IMG/VR virus record: IMGVR_UViG_3300042309_000834
Coordinates: 1-30,341 of that record
DNA: 30,341 bases
Source of the DNA: a virus
Reading direction: 5' to 3' (one strand)
Under the pieces are notes generated by a model. That model was not told the DNA's origin. It ran no database searches and saw only the letters and a list, made by a program, of their open reading frames with translations. Positions within the stretch are counted from its first letter, which is position 1. Each line of letters opens with the position of its first letter. Positions 1 through 9,088 of this stretch are shown piece by piece. The position numbers were made by a program, and so were the translations under genes.

Positions 1-1173
1 ATGGGTATTACATTCGAGCAGTCAGCAGAACAATTTGCTGATGTAGCTGCATCTTTAGAAAAGTTAGGCTATGAAGGTGCAATGACAGATATATTAGATT
101 CGTTTACTGATTTAGAAGCAAAACAACGGGTTACATTCGGCAGAATGCCACACCAACTAGGCCTAGCATTGGCTAAAACAAAATTATTAGGTACATCATT
201 ATCAACTCTTACAGATGGTGCACAACAATTTTTAGATGTAGAAAGCGCAATTGCTGGTCAACTAGAATTTCAATTATTAACGGGTGAAGAATTAACTACA
301 CAAAAAGGTGAAGATTTTGCAGTTGAAATGCAAAAAGCTGTACTTGCGCAAGATGCAAATCGTCAAGTTGAACTATATGCAGGATTGGTTGAAAAATATG
401 GTGATGACTTGCGAGATAATGTCTATCTACAACAACGTTTTAATGATATAGCAGGTATATCGGTAGATGATGCATTTAAAATGTATGAACAATTAAAAGC
501 TCAAAAACTAACACATGAAGATAGTTTAAAACTTATTAACGCACAAGTCGATGCAACAGTAATTAATGGTAAGAATTTTGAAGAGCAGATTAAATTAGGC
601 GATGAACGTTCACAGCAAGTGCAACAACTAGATCGAAACGTTAAGGCACAAATAGATGCACTTGGAGATTATTCTGAAGAAGTTAAAAAACTAAATACAG
701 GATTCCAAGCTGCATCTGACGCTACTTATGCTGGTGCTGGTAAACTAGCAAATCAGGCAATTAATAAAGGATCTGGAATAATCGGCACTGCTATAGGGTT
801 AATGAATGTTGGTAGTATCGTTGTAGATTTATTAAATATAAAAGGAATAACAACCAGGCAAGATCGGGACACATTGCCATTAAATACTACCCCTAAACAA
901 GATGTATTTATACCAGCATCCGCGGGTACTGTCGTGTCAGGGCCATTTGGATCATTTGCATTAGATAGCCGAGATGATGTATTAGCTATGCCAGGTATTC
1001 GGGACGCAGTCGGATCGCGAGGAAATGGTTCTGGAGAATCTGTTGGATCTGCTGTAGCTGCAGCATTAAAAGGAATGAGTTTTCATGTAACCAATGTATT
1101 TGATGGTCAAAAAATTCGATCTTCATTACAAATATTAGATAATTCAGTAATGAATAACACGAATATAATATAG
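1..1173 (+). CDS. Tail tape measure-like protein, C-terminal part (5' end probably outside window)
   Basis: The reading frame is open from the first base, so the ATG at position 1 may be an internal methionine and the protein (390 residues here) is probably truncated by the window edge. The visible part is largely helical and polar (residues about 1-240, many Gln/Glu/Lys), then has a Gly/Ala-rich hydrophobic stretch (about 240-280). It ends with a segment around residues 300-345 (PASAGTVVSGPFGSF, then SRDDVLAMPG) that I associate with the C-termini of phage tape measure proteins. The position directly before baseplate genes fits: tape measures set tail length and sit inside the tail tube. A complete tape measure would normally be longer than 390 residues, which supports truncation. 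Family assignment rests on the C-terminal pattern and gene order, not on a catalytic motif. Confidence 0.6.
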   Translation: MGITFEQSAEQFADVAASLEKLGYEGAMTDILDSFTDLEAKQRVTFGRMPHQLGLALAKTKLLGTSLSTLTDGAQQFLDVESAIAGQLEFQLLTGEELTTQKGEDFAVEMQKAVLAQDANRQVELYAGLVEKYGDDLRDNVYLQQRFNDIAGISVDDAFKMYEQLKAQKLTHEDSLKLINAQVDATVINGKNFEEQIKLGDERSQQVQQLDRNVKAQIDALGDYSEEVKKLNTGFQAASDATYAGAGKLANQAINKGSGIIGTAIGLMNVGSIVVDLLNIKGITTRQDRDTLPLNTTPKQDVFIPASAGTVVSGPFGSFALDSRDDVLAMPGIRDAVGSRGNGSGESVGSAVAAALKGMSFHVTNVFDGQKIRSSLQILDNSVMNNTNII

Positions 1174-1183
1174 GATTAATAAA

Positions 1184-3061
1184 ATGTCAAATACATATCA
1201 AAATCCATATTCCAGTACGAATTTTCCTCCTCCGCCATTTACGCCGGCAGCAGGGCAATCAAAATATTCTGATACACAATTTCCGCCACCGCCATTTCCA
1301 AATACAGCAGAGCCATCGAAATATTCAGACACAGAATTTCCTCCTCCACCATTTCCTATAGGAATCCGACGAGAAAAATATTCTGATACACAATTTCCAA
1401 TTGGTACGGTATCTGAATATGAAGGTGCTATTTATTTAACAACTATTGACAGTTCATTTCGTCCAGTATCGAAACAATATCCAACTCCAGGCGGAATTTT
1501 ATTATCATTATCACAATATTCATACGCAGTACCATTTAATACACCAGAAATTGTGTTAGGTCCGTCTGCAAATGGCGACAATTCAACTCTATCTAATCCA
1601 AGCGGATTTACATATCGTACACGAGCTGATATTGTGCAAAATATTGGTAATACACCACCGGGATCCATATTTAAAAATGCAATTAGAAATGCATTAGTCG
1701 GAATTACAGCTGGTCTTGGTACTCCAATGACTCATCAATTATCCAGTACTGCAATTTCTACAATATTTAAATTAAGTTTAGATGATGATACTCGCAGTGA
1801 AAACTTAGGAACACCATATTCTATTATGCCATTCACGCGTAAAAAAGAAATAGAAGAATGGTCATTAACTAAATATAAAGACTTTCGAACGTTTAAAGGA
1901 TATGTATTTAGCGTAGATGATGTTAGAATAGATGGTGCTGCTGCAGCTGCTAGAAATTTATTTAGCGGAAATATTAAATCTTCTGCAATTAGTGGATTAT
2001 TTGCTGCAACATCTGCAGCTCCAGGGGGTGCATATACATTATTCAATTTAGAGTCAGTATATGGATTTGGTAATCACGGTGATACTAATGCTCAACGACG
2101 AGATTTCACAGCAAGAACTCAAGTTGCTACAAATTGGTCACCTATACCATCTATAGGACCTGATGGTAAATTAAGTACAAAAGGTAAATGGATCCCTACA
2201 TTTAATCCTATAGAGTTATCTACTGAATTTAGAGGTGATAAAATTAATGTTATTGATTTCAGTCAACGAAAATTATCACAAGTATATCAGTGGAAACCTA
2301 AACTATTTAATGGAAGTGATACGTGGAATGCTATTTCAAATATATTAAATGCTACCGATTTAACACAAGATTTTATAAAATTTTATTTTACTGGTCCTAA
2401 ATTACACAATGGAGCAGAAGATGCTGTTGATGATATCATGGTATTTCGAGCTACAATAGATTCATTTTCTGATAGTCATTCGCCATCCTGGGATGCAGTT
2501 CAAATGGTTGGTCGTGCTGACCCTAATTACATTTATACCGGATATTCTCGCGATGTTAGTTTATCATTCACAATGTTTGCTACATCCCGTGATGAAATGA
2601 AACCGATGTATCGTAAGATTAATGCATTAGCAGCATATACTACTCCTGATTATTCGAGTGATACAATAGCAATGAAAGGTCCATGGCTACGAATGACAAT
2701 TGGTGATTTATTAGTCCAACAGCCGGTAGTAATTACATCATTACAATATACATTTATGGATTCTGATACTACCTGGGAAATTAACATAGAACAAGATAGC
2801 ACAATGATGCAAGTACCACATAAAGTTTCAGTTCAACTAGGATTACATGTTATATCTGATTATCTTCCTGAAAAAGGCGGACGTATGTATTCATTGGCTA
2901 AACAATATAATGATCTAGGAATTCCAAAAGAAGGTGGCGATAATTGGTTAAGTGATTTTGGTACAAACCAAACTGATGAGAAAGCTAAAAAAATAGCTGA
3001 AAATCGAGCTGCTAATCGTGCTAGTATAACAACAGAAAACCAACCTGGCGTTGGTGGATAA
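1184..3061 (+). CDS. Baseplate / tail-tube-initiator-like structural protein with proline-rich N-terminal repeats
   Basis: This 625-residue protein begins with four copies of a 19-residue unit containing YSDTxFPPPPF (residues 9-74). A large unassigned middle follows. The C-terminal domain (about 415-560) has the pattern MVGRADPNYIYTGYSR..., a Met/Lys-rich helix and ...GPWLRMTIGDL, which I recognise from baseplate/tube-initiator proteins of large myoviruses; the T4 counterparts would be gp48/gp54. The last 60 residues are polar and probably exposed. An AGGA lies just upstream of the ATG at 1184. It sits between the tape measure-like gene and a LysM-like wedge gene, matching the tail-gene order of many contractile phages. 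The function is inferred from context and the C-terminal pattern. No enzyme motif is visible. Confidence 0.6.
   Translation: MSNTYQNPYSSTNFPPPPFTPAAGQSKYSDTQFPPPPFPNTAEPSKYSDTEFPPPPFPIGIRREKYSDTQFPIGTVSEYEGAIYLTTIDSSFRPVSKQYPTPGGILLSLSQYSYAVPFNTPEIVLGPSANGDNSTLSNPSGFTYRTRADIVQNIGNTPPGSIFKNAIRNALVGITAGLGTPMTHQLSSTAISTIFKLSLDDDTRSENLGTPYSIMPFTRKKEIEEWSLTKYKDFRTFKGYVFSVDDVRIDGAAAAARNLFSGNIKSSAISGLFAATSAAPGGAYTLFNLESVYGFGNHGDTNAQRRDFTARTQVATNWSPIPSIGPDGKLSTKGKWIPTFNPIELSTEFRGDKINVIDFSQRKLSQVYQWKPKLFNGSDTWNAISNILNATDLTQDFIKFYFTGPKLHNGAEDAVDDIMVFRATIDSFSDSHSPSWDAVQMVGRADPNYIYTGYSRDVSLSFTMFATSRDEMKPMYRKINALAAYTTPDYSSDTIAMKGPWLRMTIGDLLVQQPVVITSLQYTFMDSDTTWEINIEQDSTMMQVPHKVSVQLGLHVISDYLPEKGGRMYSLAKQYNDLGIPKEGGDNWLSDFGTNQTDEKAKKIAENRAANRASITTENQPGVGG
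1208..1405 (+). repeat. 57-bp (19-codon) tandem repeat encoding YSDTxFPPPPF units
   Basis: Tyrosines fall at residues 9, 28, 47 and 66 of the protein starting at 1184, an exact 19-residue period. Unit 1 is degenerate (YSSTNF), units 2 and 3 are nearly perfect (YSDTQF and YSDTEF followed by PPPPF), and unit 4 lacks the PPPPF part and continues as PIGTV. The linkers between units differ, so the conserved core is under selection while the spacer drifts. Confidence 0.9.
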
Positions 3062-3098
3062 TGTTTATAAAAATATATATTAAACAGAGGATTATAAT

Positions 3099-3401
3099 AT
3101 GGCAAATCGATACTCAAATACTAAAACGATAAAGGACTCAAATGGTCGCCGGAGAAAAGATACAATGATTATTCCGGTACCAGCTATATCTAATAATGAT
3201 GTGTATATTCAAGTTACATCGTTAGAACGCTTAGATTTATTAGCATATAGATTCTACAATGATGCTACTTTATGGTATGTTATTGCATCTGCAAATGGTT
3301 TAGGTAAAGGATCATTGATTGCCCCTCCTAATACACGATTACGTATTCCAGATATCACTGGTATACAACAACAAATACAAACAGTAAATACAACTAGATG
3401 A
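3099..3401 (+). CDS. Baseplate wedge protein, gp53/LysM-like
   Basis: A 100-residue protein with a LysM-like fold signature: residues about 40-90 contain SLERLDLLAYRFYNDATLWYV followed by IASANGL and a terminal ...PPNTRLRIPD. That resembles T4 gp53 and other small LysM-bearing baseplate proteins, which join wedges to the hub. An AGAGGA ribosome site lies at about 3086-3091, upstream of the ATG. The stop overlaps the next start as ATGA (3398-3401), so it is translationally coupled to the hub gene. An alternative reading is a Mu/XkdP-type LysM tail protein; the structural role would be similar. Confidence 0.75.
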   Translation: MANRYSNTKTIKDSNGRRRKDTMIIPVPAISNNDVYIQVTSLERLDLLAYRFYNDATLWYVIASANGLGKGSLIAPPNTRLRIPDITGIQQQIQTVNTTR

Positions 3402-5467
3402 GTGCTATATTTTATTCACAAGTTAATCCTAATTTAAGAGCTGAATTAAATGCTCGAGGCCGAGCTGGTTCTATAGATCGAACTACTGCTGCTATGCAAT
3501 TTATGTTGGAAAAAATTGCAAATGTTGAATTAACTGCATATGAATCCCGACCACAAAAAGATTCTAAACCATTTGATGGTTATGGTATTTTAGGTGGAGC
3601 TTCAGTGGTATCTAAAGCATACATGCCATCAGGTCCGGAAGGATTTTTAAATGATAGAATTAGACCGGCGCACCGTATACCTCCATTTATAACAAATGTA
3701 AATACTGGTTTTTATGATCAATCTAAATTCTATATGAATAAGACTACGATTGATATTAGTATTCCGGATCCAACAACTGATTTAAATGAAATTGAACGTA
3801 TATATTGTGCACCGGGTCGGTACATTCAATTAGTAATTGCACATCCAGAGACAGCTGTTATTACAAATACAAAATTATCTGATTTAGAATTGCCTAGCAC
3901 ACAAACTTTGACAAAGTTATATCCAAATGTAGATTTAGAACGTCTAAAAAACATGAATGAATTTTATTTTCAAGGACGTATATCAAATTTTACATTTTCA
4001 TACACACCAGCTGGTACGGTTGAATTGCAAATCGAAGCTATAGGTACTAGTAACACATATGCAGAGGTTCAGCTTTATATAAAGAATTCAGTAAAAACTA
4101 AAAATAGCGGATCTGGTGGTAAAGATGTTGAAAATCAAGTTAGCGATTTGTACGCCGGATTATCGAGACAAATTGATGATATTATTCAAGCATACAAAGA
4201 AACTGGCAAAGAGAATATAGAATTTGAGCAAATAACATCCGGAACTAAAGATCAAGGTTTATTAGTTGGAGTGCCATATAAAATAGGAAATACTAATTCG
4301 CCACATCAACATCGTTTAATAACTTTAGGATATTTAATTAACTATATTAATACATTTGCATTAGAACGTGTCGGATCGCGAATAGTATGTAATGATTCGG
4401 TATGTTTAAGTAATTTTTATGAAAAAATAGTATCAGCAGATCCAGAAAATATATTGTTATGGTCTGGCACCAACGGTATTAAGACTGATGTATATAATTA
4501 TGATATAACTACACAACCTCCATTAGGCGAAGCTGTGATATTCGGAACTACGGCTGATGTTCCTGAAGTTACCCCAGCTGGGCCACCCGATTCCCCATTA
4601 AAAATGTTTCCAAACGTTAACCCACAATCAGAAGGATTTTCTGTAATAGCAGGGTCAGCTGGGGTATCATATCCATCTCGAATATACATAAACATTGATG
4701 TTATACAAAACATTATTAATGAAATGTCCGCACAAGAAAAACCAGATTTATCTATTAGACATTTTTTAAATAAATTAAGTAATATAATATATACTTCTAC
4801 TGGCAATGCTATACGTATGGTGTTAGTGCAAGATCCTATAATTCCAGATGCTTTATTATATACTGATGTAAATTATGTTGATTCAGACAGAGTTGTAACA
4901 GAATTTGAAATTCCAATATTTACATCAAAAACTGGCCAATCAGTAGTTCGTGATTTTTCACTAACATCAAATGTACCGAATTCAATTAAAAATATGATTT
5001 TTGGTATTACATCTGGGGCAACCGGTACACAGAAACAAGTTGCATATAACGGATATATATATGGAACTGAAGCGCAAAGAATTGAATTAGAAAAAGAGTG
5101 GCGAGCTAATCACGAACAATCACTCAAAGATTTGGCTACTGTTAAAAATACTTTTTCAAAAAGACCAGATGACCCGGTACTTAAAAAAACATTTGCTAAA
5201 GTTTTAGAACAATATATATCATATTTTACGCCTGATATTAAAAAATCGATACAACGTAATAAAACTGTGTTTCCAATGGAATTAGAGTTTACAATTGATG
5301 GTATTAATGGATTTAAATATGGAGATGTTTTAACATTTGCTGGGTTACCGAGAAGATATACAGATGCATTTGTATTTACTATAATGGCAGTTACACATGA
5401 AGTTTCAAACACTGGCGATTGGACTACTAAAATTAGATGTGTACCTAGAGTTCGGATATTAGAATGA
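3398..5467 (+). CDS. Baseplate hub protein (gp27 / late-control-D-like)
   Basis: A 689-residue protein placed after the LysM-like wedge gene and coupled to it by an ATGA overlap. The C-terminal segment (about 625-689) reads as a beta domain with FPMELEFTIDGINGFKYGD, then a hydrophobic strand, then AVTHEVSNTGDWTTKIRCVPR. This is the ending I associate with tail hub proteins of the gp27/VgrG/late-control-D superfamily. In such proteins a trimer forms the base of the tail tube and carries the spike. No lysozyme domain is visible, so the spike (gp5-like) must be elsewhere. Residues 235-300 include a polar helical linker. The middle of the protein I cannot assign. The stop overlaps the next gene by ATGA (5464-5467). 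Confidence 0.6.
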   Translation: MSAIFYSQVNPNLRAELNARGRAGSIDRTTAAMQFMLEKIANVELTAYESRPQKDSKPFDGYGILGGASVVSKAYMPSGPEGFLNDRIRPAHRIPPFITNVNTGFYDQSKFYMNKTTIDISIPDPTTDLNEIERIYCAPGRYIQLVIAHPETAVITNTKLSDLELPSTQTLTKLYPNVDLERLKNMNEFYFQGRISNFTFSYTPAGTVELQIEAIGTSNTYAEVQLYIKNSVKTKNSGSGGKDVENQVSDLYAGLSRQIDDIIQAYKETGKENIEFEQITSGTKDQGLLVGVPYKIGNTNSPHQHRLITLGYLINYINTFALERVGSRIVCNDSVCLSNFYEKIVSADPENILLWSGTNGIKTDVYNYDITTQPPLGEAVIFGTTADVPEVTPAGPPDSPLKMFPNVNPQSEGFSVIAGSAGVSYPSRIYINIDVIQNIINEMSAQEKPDLSIRHFLNKLSNIIYTSTGNAIRMVLVQDPIIPDALLYTDVNYVDSDRVVTEFEIPIFTSKTGQSVVRDFSLTSNVPNSIKNMIFGITSGATGTQKQVAYNGYIYGTEAQRIELEKEWRANHEQSLKDLATVKNTFSKRPDDPVLKKTFAKVLEQYISYFTPDIKKSIQRNKTVFPMELEFTIDGINGFKYGDVLTFAGLPRRYTDAFVFTIMAVTHEVSNTGDWTTKIRCVPRVRILE

Positions 5468-6072
5468 GACAACGTTTACATTACACCCCAAGTCAGATTA
5501 CTAAAAATCTATATACTACTGGATCTGAGTTAATGAATTCAGCTCAGAAAGAATATATAGGTCCATATCATACATACACTACCGGTGAAGTATTTTCTGG
5601 TGCAACATGGAATCCACAAACATCAATCAAATTATTTGCTATAGTATTTGAATCCGAGTTAACGAAACAGTACAAAAGAATAAAAACTGTACAAACAAAA
5701 TTTGATCCGCCGGTAACTAGTATACCAACAATCACAGAAGCAGATCGTACAGCTGGATTCATTACTAGATATATTTTATATCAGTTAAATAAAAATTTAA
5801 TAACCGAAATCGATTCAGGTCAATATACAAAATGGATTGCTCGGCAAATAGATAATAATTTATACCAAGCATTTCAGTTTAAATGGTATATCTCCGGACC
5901 AACTACCGATGTATATGAAGGTGGCGTATTAAAACCAGGTGTATACACTAAAAACTTAGAAACACTAACCAAGTTACAAGAATCGATTCCTGATATATTT
6001 ACATTCTTTACTGATTTATTACAATATTATTCTGACTCGGATTACGTGGTACCTGCAGATATTAATCAATAA
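5464..6072 (+). CDS. Hypothetical protein of the baseplate gene cluster
   Basis: A 202-residue protein, not recognised. It starts inside the stop of the hub gene (ATGA), so it is almost certainly co-translated with the baseplate genes and is likely a tail or baseplate component. It is rich in Tyr, Thr and Gln, with an even mix of predicted strands and amphipathic helices, no signal peptide, no transmembrane segment and no catalytic motif that I can see. It is the last gene before a promoter-like sequence at 6075-6103, so it probably ends the structural operon on this side. Confidence 0.7.
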   Translation: MRQRLHYTPSQITKNLYTTGSELMNSAQKEYIGPYHTYTTGEVFSGATWNPQTSIKLFAIVFESELTKQYKRIKTVQTKFDPPVTSIPTITEADRTAGFITRYILYQLNKNLITEIDSGQYTKWIARQIDNNLYQAFQFKWYISGPTTDVYEGGVLKPGVYTKNLETLTKLQESIPDIFTFFTDLLQYYSDSDYVVPADINQ

Positions 6073-6074
6073 CA

Positions 6075-6103
6075 TTGTTTTATTGAAATATTTTTCTTAT
6101 ATT
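6075..6103 (+). promoter_or_regulatory. Sigma70-like promoter before the polymerase-A-like gene
   Basis: TTGTTT (6075-6080), 17-nt spacer, TATATT (6098-6103). The start codon at 6110 is only 6 nt after the -10 box, so the transcript would begin at or near the ATG. It shares geometry with the elements at 13139, 23678 and 24895. Confidence 0.5.
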
Positions 6104-6109
6104 TAATGT

Positions 6110-7432
6110 ATGATAACGGATCATGCAGATGAAATTGATGCAATATTGCAATACTGTGCACAGAAGCGAACTCTGTTAATACCAATACTATCAAGTCCAG
6201 TATTACATCCTGTTATTAATCCAGTTATTGCAATTTATATTTATACTGAAGATGATGTAGAAAGATTAATACCAATCCGGCATACAGAACAGATAACCGG
6301 GTTTTCAAAACGATTGCCAGACTTTTTAGCATTACGCAATATATTTGTCCATGACAAGAAAACCTGGCTTCAAATCGGAGGAAATGATGCCGTATTGGAT
6401 ATAAAGACGTTATGGTGGTATACATACAATGAAGCATATGATGAATCACATTATCCAACAACGGCTCATTCATTTTATTGGCGACGTCATCAAACATTAG
6501 CACATGTTAATGCAATTGTGCCATTACAACAACATTTAGCTATGTGTCAGAAAATTAGAAAATATGCTTGGCCGATGTGTATGAATGCCGAACTGTCAAC
6601 TTCATATTTACGGTTCAATGAAATATATCCTAAAGTTTTTGCTGAAATTGAAAGCACGGGATTAGCTGTTAATGAAACATTCCGTATGCCAGATTTAGTT
6701 AATGCTGGTCGAGTGTATTCAAGTTATAACTATCACACGGTTACGGGTCGACCTAGTAATGCAGCTCGAGGATTCAATTTTGCTGCAATGAACAAAGAAG
6801 ATGGTACACGTGCAGCATTTTGTAGCAGATTTGATAATGGAGCATTAGTGGAAATGGACTTTGATGCATATCATGTTAGATTGATTGCTAGGATAATTGG
6901 ATATGAGTTACCGGCTGGATCTGTGCATGAATATTTTGGCCGGTTCTATTTTGACACTGAACAATTAACAGAAGAACAATACGAACAAAGCAAACAAATA
7001 ACATTTCGTTTGTTATATGGTGGAATCGATCGAGAATTTTTATCCGTTCCATTTTTTGCTAAGGTAAATGATTTTATTTATTCATTATGGAATACTTGGA
7101 AAACAAAAAAGCGAATAGAAACACCGATTTTAAAACGACAAATTACACATGATATGATTTCAAATCCAACCGCAAACAAAGTGTTTAACTATTATTTACA
7201 AGCAATGGAAACGGAGGTATCTGTGCAAAAATTACAAACAGTTCAACAAATATTACACGACTATGAAACTAAACTCATATTGTACACGTATGATAGTATT
7301 TTGATAGACAGTAAATTTGAAGAAGCTCAACAACTCATACCACAGATAAAACAGGCATTGGAACAAGGTAATTTTCCAGTAAAAGTGAAAGTTGCTAATA
7401 TTTATAGTAAAATGAAAACAATCTCGTTATGA
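6110..7432 (+). CDS. Reduced, divergent family A DNA polymerase-like protein
   Basis: A 440-residue protein with a recognisable Pol I-type palm. Around residues 199-237 it has GRVYSSYNYHTVTGRPSN and a following NKEDGTRAAF, matching the TATGRLSS...IR.AF region of Pol I. Motif A is DFDAYHVR at 250-257; D250 aligns with catalytic D705 of E. coli Pol I and H255 takes the place of Glu710. Motif B is K295-x3-F299-x3-Y303-G304, with Arg754 replaced by Tyr291. Motif C is YDS at 394-396 instead of HDE, keeping D395. The first 150 residues look like a worn-down exonuclease-type domain. There is no 5' nuclease and hardly any thumb. It is coupled by ATGA to the next gene. Both metal-binding aspartates survive, so it may be active, but the substitutions suggest altered nucleotide handling. 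A second, family B polymerase is at 20679. Confidence 0.75.
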   Translation: MITDHADEIDAILQYCAQKRTLLIPILSSPVLHPVINPVIAIYIYTEDDVERLIPIRHTEQITGFSKRLPDFLALRNIFVHDKKTWLQIGGNDAVLDIKTLWWYTYNEAYDESHYPTTAHSFYWRRHQTLAHVNAIVPLQQHLAMCQKIRKYAWPMCMNAELSTSYLRFNEIYPKVFAEIESTGLAVNETFRMPDLVNAGRVYSSYNYHTVTGRPSNAARGFNFAAMNKEDGTRAAFCSRFDNGALVEMDFDAYHVRLIARIIGYELPAGSVHEYFGRFYFDTEQLTEEQYEQSKQITFRLLYGGIDREFLSVPFFAKVNDFIYSLWNTWKTKKRIETPILKRQITHDMISNPTANKVFNYYLQAMETEVSVQKLQTVQQILHDYETKLILYTYDSILIDSKFEEAQQLIPQIKQALEQGNFPVKVKVANIYSKMKTISL

Positions 7433-8679
7433 ACATAGACATTAATTTAATATTAACAGAATGGTGTTATCGATTACCAAAAGGATATCCTACTGCATCT
7501 AAAGATTATGAGACATTATATGATGTTTTATTAGAAGTGGTAAATATATCTCCAGACGAAGCACGACTGATTGTAGAACGAGCTCGAGGTAACGTTAAAC
7601 AACTCGTTACTGAATCTATACAATTTGATTCTATCGAAAATCAATTATTAATTAATGCAATTCAACAAGCAAATAAAACCAATGAATTTCGAGAATTTTT
7701 AAATTTATTACCAACTGAAGCAGATGCTATAACTTTAAATTTTTTAAATCAATTGAATTCGGAACAATCTGTAATGTTTGCTTCTTTGTTATATACATTG
7801 AATGATGTTACAGAGGATGAGTTAAATACTATAAACTTCAAATCCGGCATTGGACATGATTTATTCAAATTAGAACCTAAGGGTATAGGAAAAGGTGAAA
7901 TTTTATTAGCATCTTTAATCAAAGGATCACGAATAAACGGCAGCGGAGTATCATTTGATATGACAGCAAATGGACGATCCTATGAAATAAAAGATTATAC
8001 TGGTGGGAAAGGAAATGCTAAATCGATTCGATTGGGTACTAAAGCTAGTGTTACTAGATTTAAATTTTGGGATGAAATAGTAACAACTTTGAAACGTCTA
8101 GATCAATTACGAGGAACTGTTGAAAACCCAAAATTTAAATTTCATAAATATTTTAACGAATCGTTGTTAAATTCTATTGCATATTTAGATGATCGGCGCA
8201 CATTTATTTTAGCTGGAAATTTAAATATGAAAGATAAACAATTTTTAATGCAATTTTATCGAGAAGCTAACTTATTAAATTCTGAAATACAAGGATATAC
8301 TAATGTTATTTTACGCGGACCAAATGCTACTCCTATAGAAATGTCAATTGAGCCATTAAAACAAACAATTGATGGATCAGTAACTATTAAGCCTATCGAT
8401 GATGGTAGTCAGGACATTACATATATTAACACAGAACTTCGTCGATTAAAATACGTACGACAACCAGAAATGTTAGATGTAGATTTACAAGAAGCTGTTG
8501 ATTCAATTATAGGTAACGATTTACAATTTATTGTTTTTAGAAAAGATCGTATACGAGTTACAAACGAATTTAGATATGTAGTTATAGATGCCGGAAAAAT
8601 ACGTATAATAGAAACGGCAATTGGTTCAGATAAAATTGATTTAAGCGATACGGATATAACTGAGGAATATGAACTTTGA
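7429..8679 (+). CDS. PD-(D/E)xK nuclease-like protein
   Basis: A 416-residue protein whose middle carries a restriction-endonuclease-fold signature: GIGKGEILLA with E157, then SFDMTANGRSYEIKD with D177 and E186-x-K188, followed by SIRLGTKA. The E...D...ExK arrangement is the usual metal site of PD-(D/E)xK nucleases. The N-terminus (ILTEWCYRLPKGYPT) is a conserved-looking helix of unknown role, and the C-terminal 120 residues are unassigned. It is translationally coupled to the polymerase-A-like gene upstream and to the small gene downstream, so the three are probably one functional unit, for example DNA repair, end processing or genome maturation. That role is inference; the nuclease fold rests on motif spacing only. 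Confidence 0.6.
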   Translation: MNIDINLILTEWCYRLPKGYPTASKDYETLYDVLLEVVNISPDEARLIVERARGNVKQLVTESIQFDSIENQLLINAIQQANKTNEFREFLNLLPTEADAITLNFLNQLNSEQSVMFASLLYTLNDVTEDELNTINFKSGIGHDLFKLEPKGIGKGEILLASLIKGSRINGSGVSFDMTANGRSYEIKDYTGGKGNAKSIRLGTKASVTRFKFWDEIVTTLKRLDQLRGTVENPKFKFHKYFNESLLNSIAYLDDRRTFILAGNLNMKDKQFLMQFYREANLLNSEIQGYTNVILRGPNATPIEMSIEPLKQTIDGSVTIKPIDDGSQDITYINTELRRLKYVRQPEMLDVDLQEAVDSIIGNDLQFIVFRKDRIRVTNEFRYVVIDAGKIRIIETAIGSDKIDLSDTDITEEYEL

Positions 8680-9062
8680 AAACACAACTACTTTGCACAT
8701 TTGCACATAAAACGGATTTAAACATTATATCCGAATACATACAACATAACTACGAGATTCCAGAACGTCGAATATTTGTATTTGCAAACGAAGATCATGC
8801 AGACAATTTGTATTGCACATACAATGCTATCGATTCTGGTCGCAGAGGACAAAACACAATAAGCATACACCGTAAAAAAGAAACAAATACCTTGTATACG
8901 GTTAATGCACTTAATGAAGTTATACGAACGGTTAATAACGGAGTTTTAGATAAAACATATCAATTGGATTGGAGTAAATATCAAAATTCATTTATATTAA
9001 CAGATGATGCTGGATATCGTGTTGTTGGATTGGTATTTTTTAAGAAAATTACTTGGAATTGA
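8676..9062 (+). CDS. Hypothetical protein, TTG start
   Basis: A 128-residue protein, not recognised. The start is TTG at 8676 inside the upstream stop (TTGA overlap). The protein contains no internal methionine, so no ATG alternative exists, and a GAGGA lies about 11 nt upstream. It has an alternating strand/helix pattern (QLLCTFAHK, RIFVFANE, TISIHRKK, FILTDDAGYRVVGLVFF) without membrane segments or Cys/His clusters. It is the third member of the coupled set with the polymerase-A-like and nuclease-like genes. Confidence 0.65.
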   Translation: MKTQLLCTFAHKTDLNIISEYIQHNYEIPERRIFVFANEDHADNLYCTYNAIDSGRRGQNTISIHRKKETNTLYTVNALNEVIRTVNNGVLDKTYQLDWSKYQNSFILTDDAGYRVVGLVFFKKITWN

Positions 9063-9074
9063 TATTTATATAAG
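9062..9074 (+). promoter_or_regulatory. ATATTTATATAAG element, candidate late promoter
   Basis: This AT element lies 15 nt before the start at 9089. Near-identical elements stand before the two other capsid-targeting-like genes that have an upstream gap (16498-16508 and 23205-23217), and one is at 14546-14557. The shared placement suggests a phage-specific promoter, but the background is AT-rich. Confidence 0.3.
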
Positions 9075-9088
9075 TAATAGGAATAACT

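Noticed and set aside
9053-9081. TTGGAA at 9053 as another TTGG-type promoter
   Set aside because: The position 17 nt downstream reads AATAGG, not a -10 box; TATAAG at 9069 gives only a 10-nt spacer.
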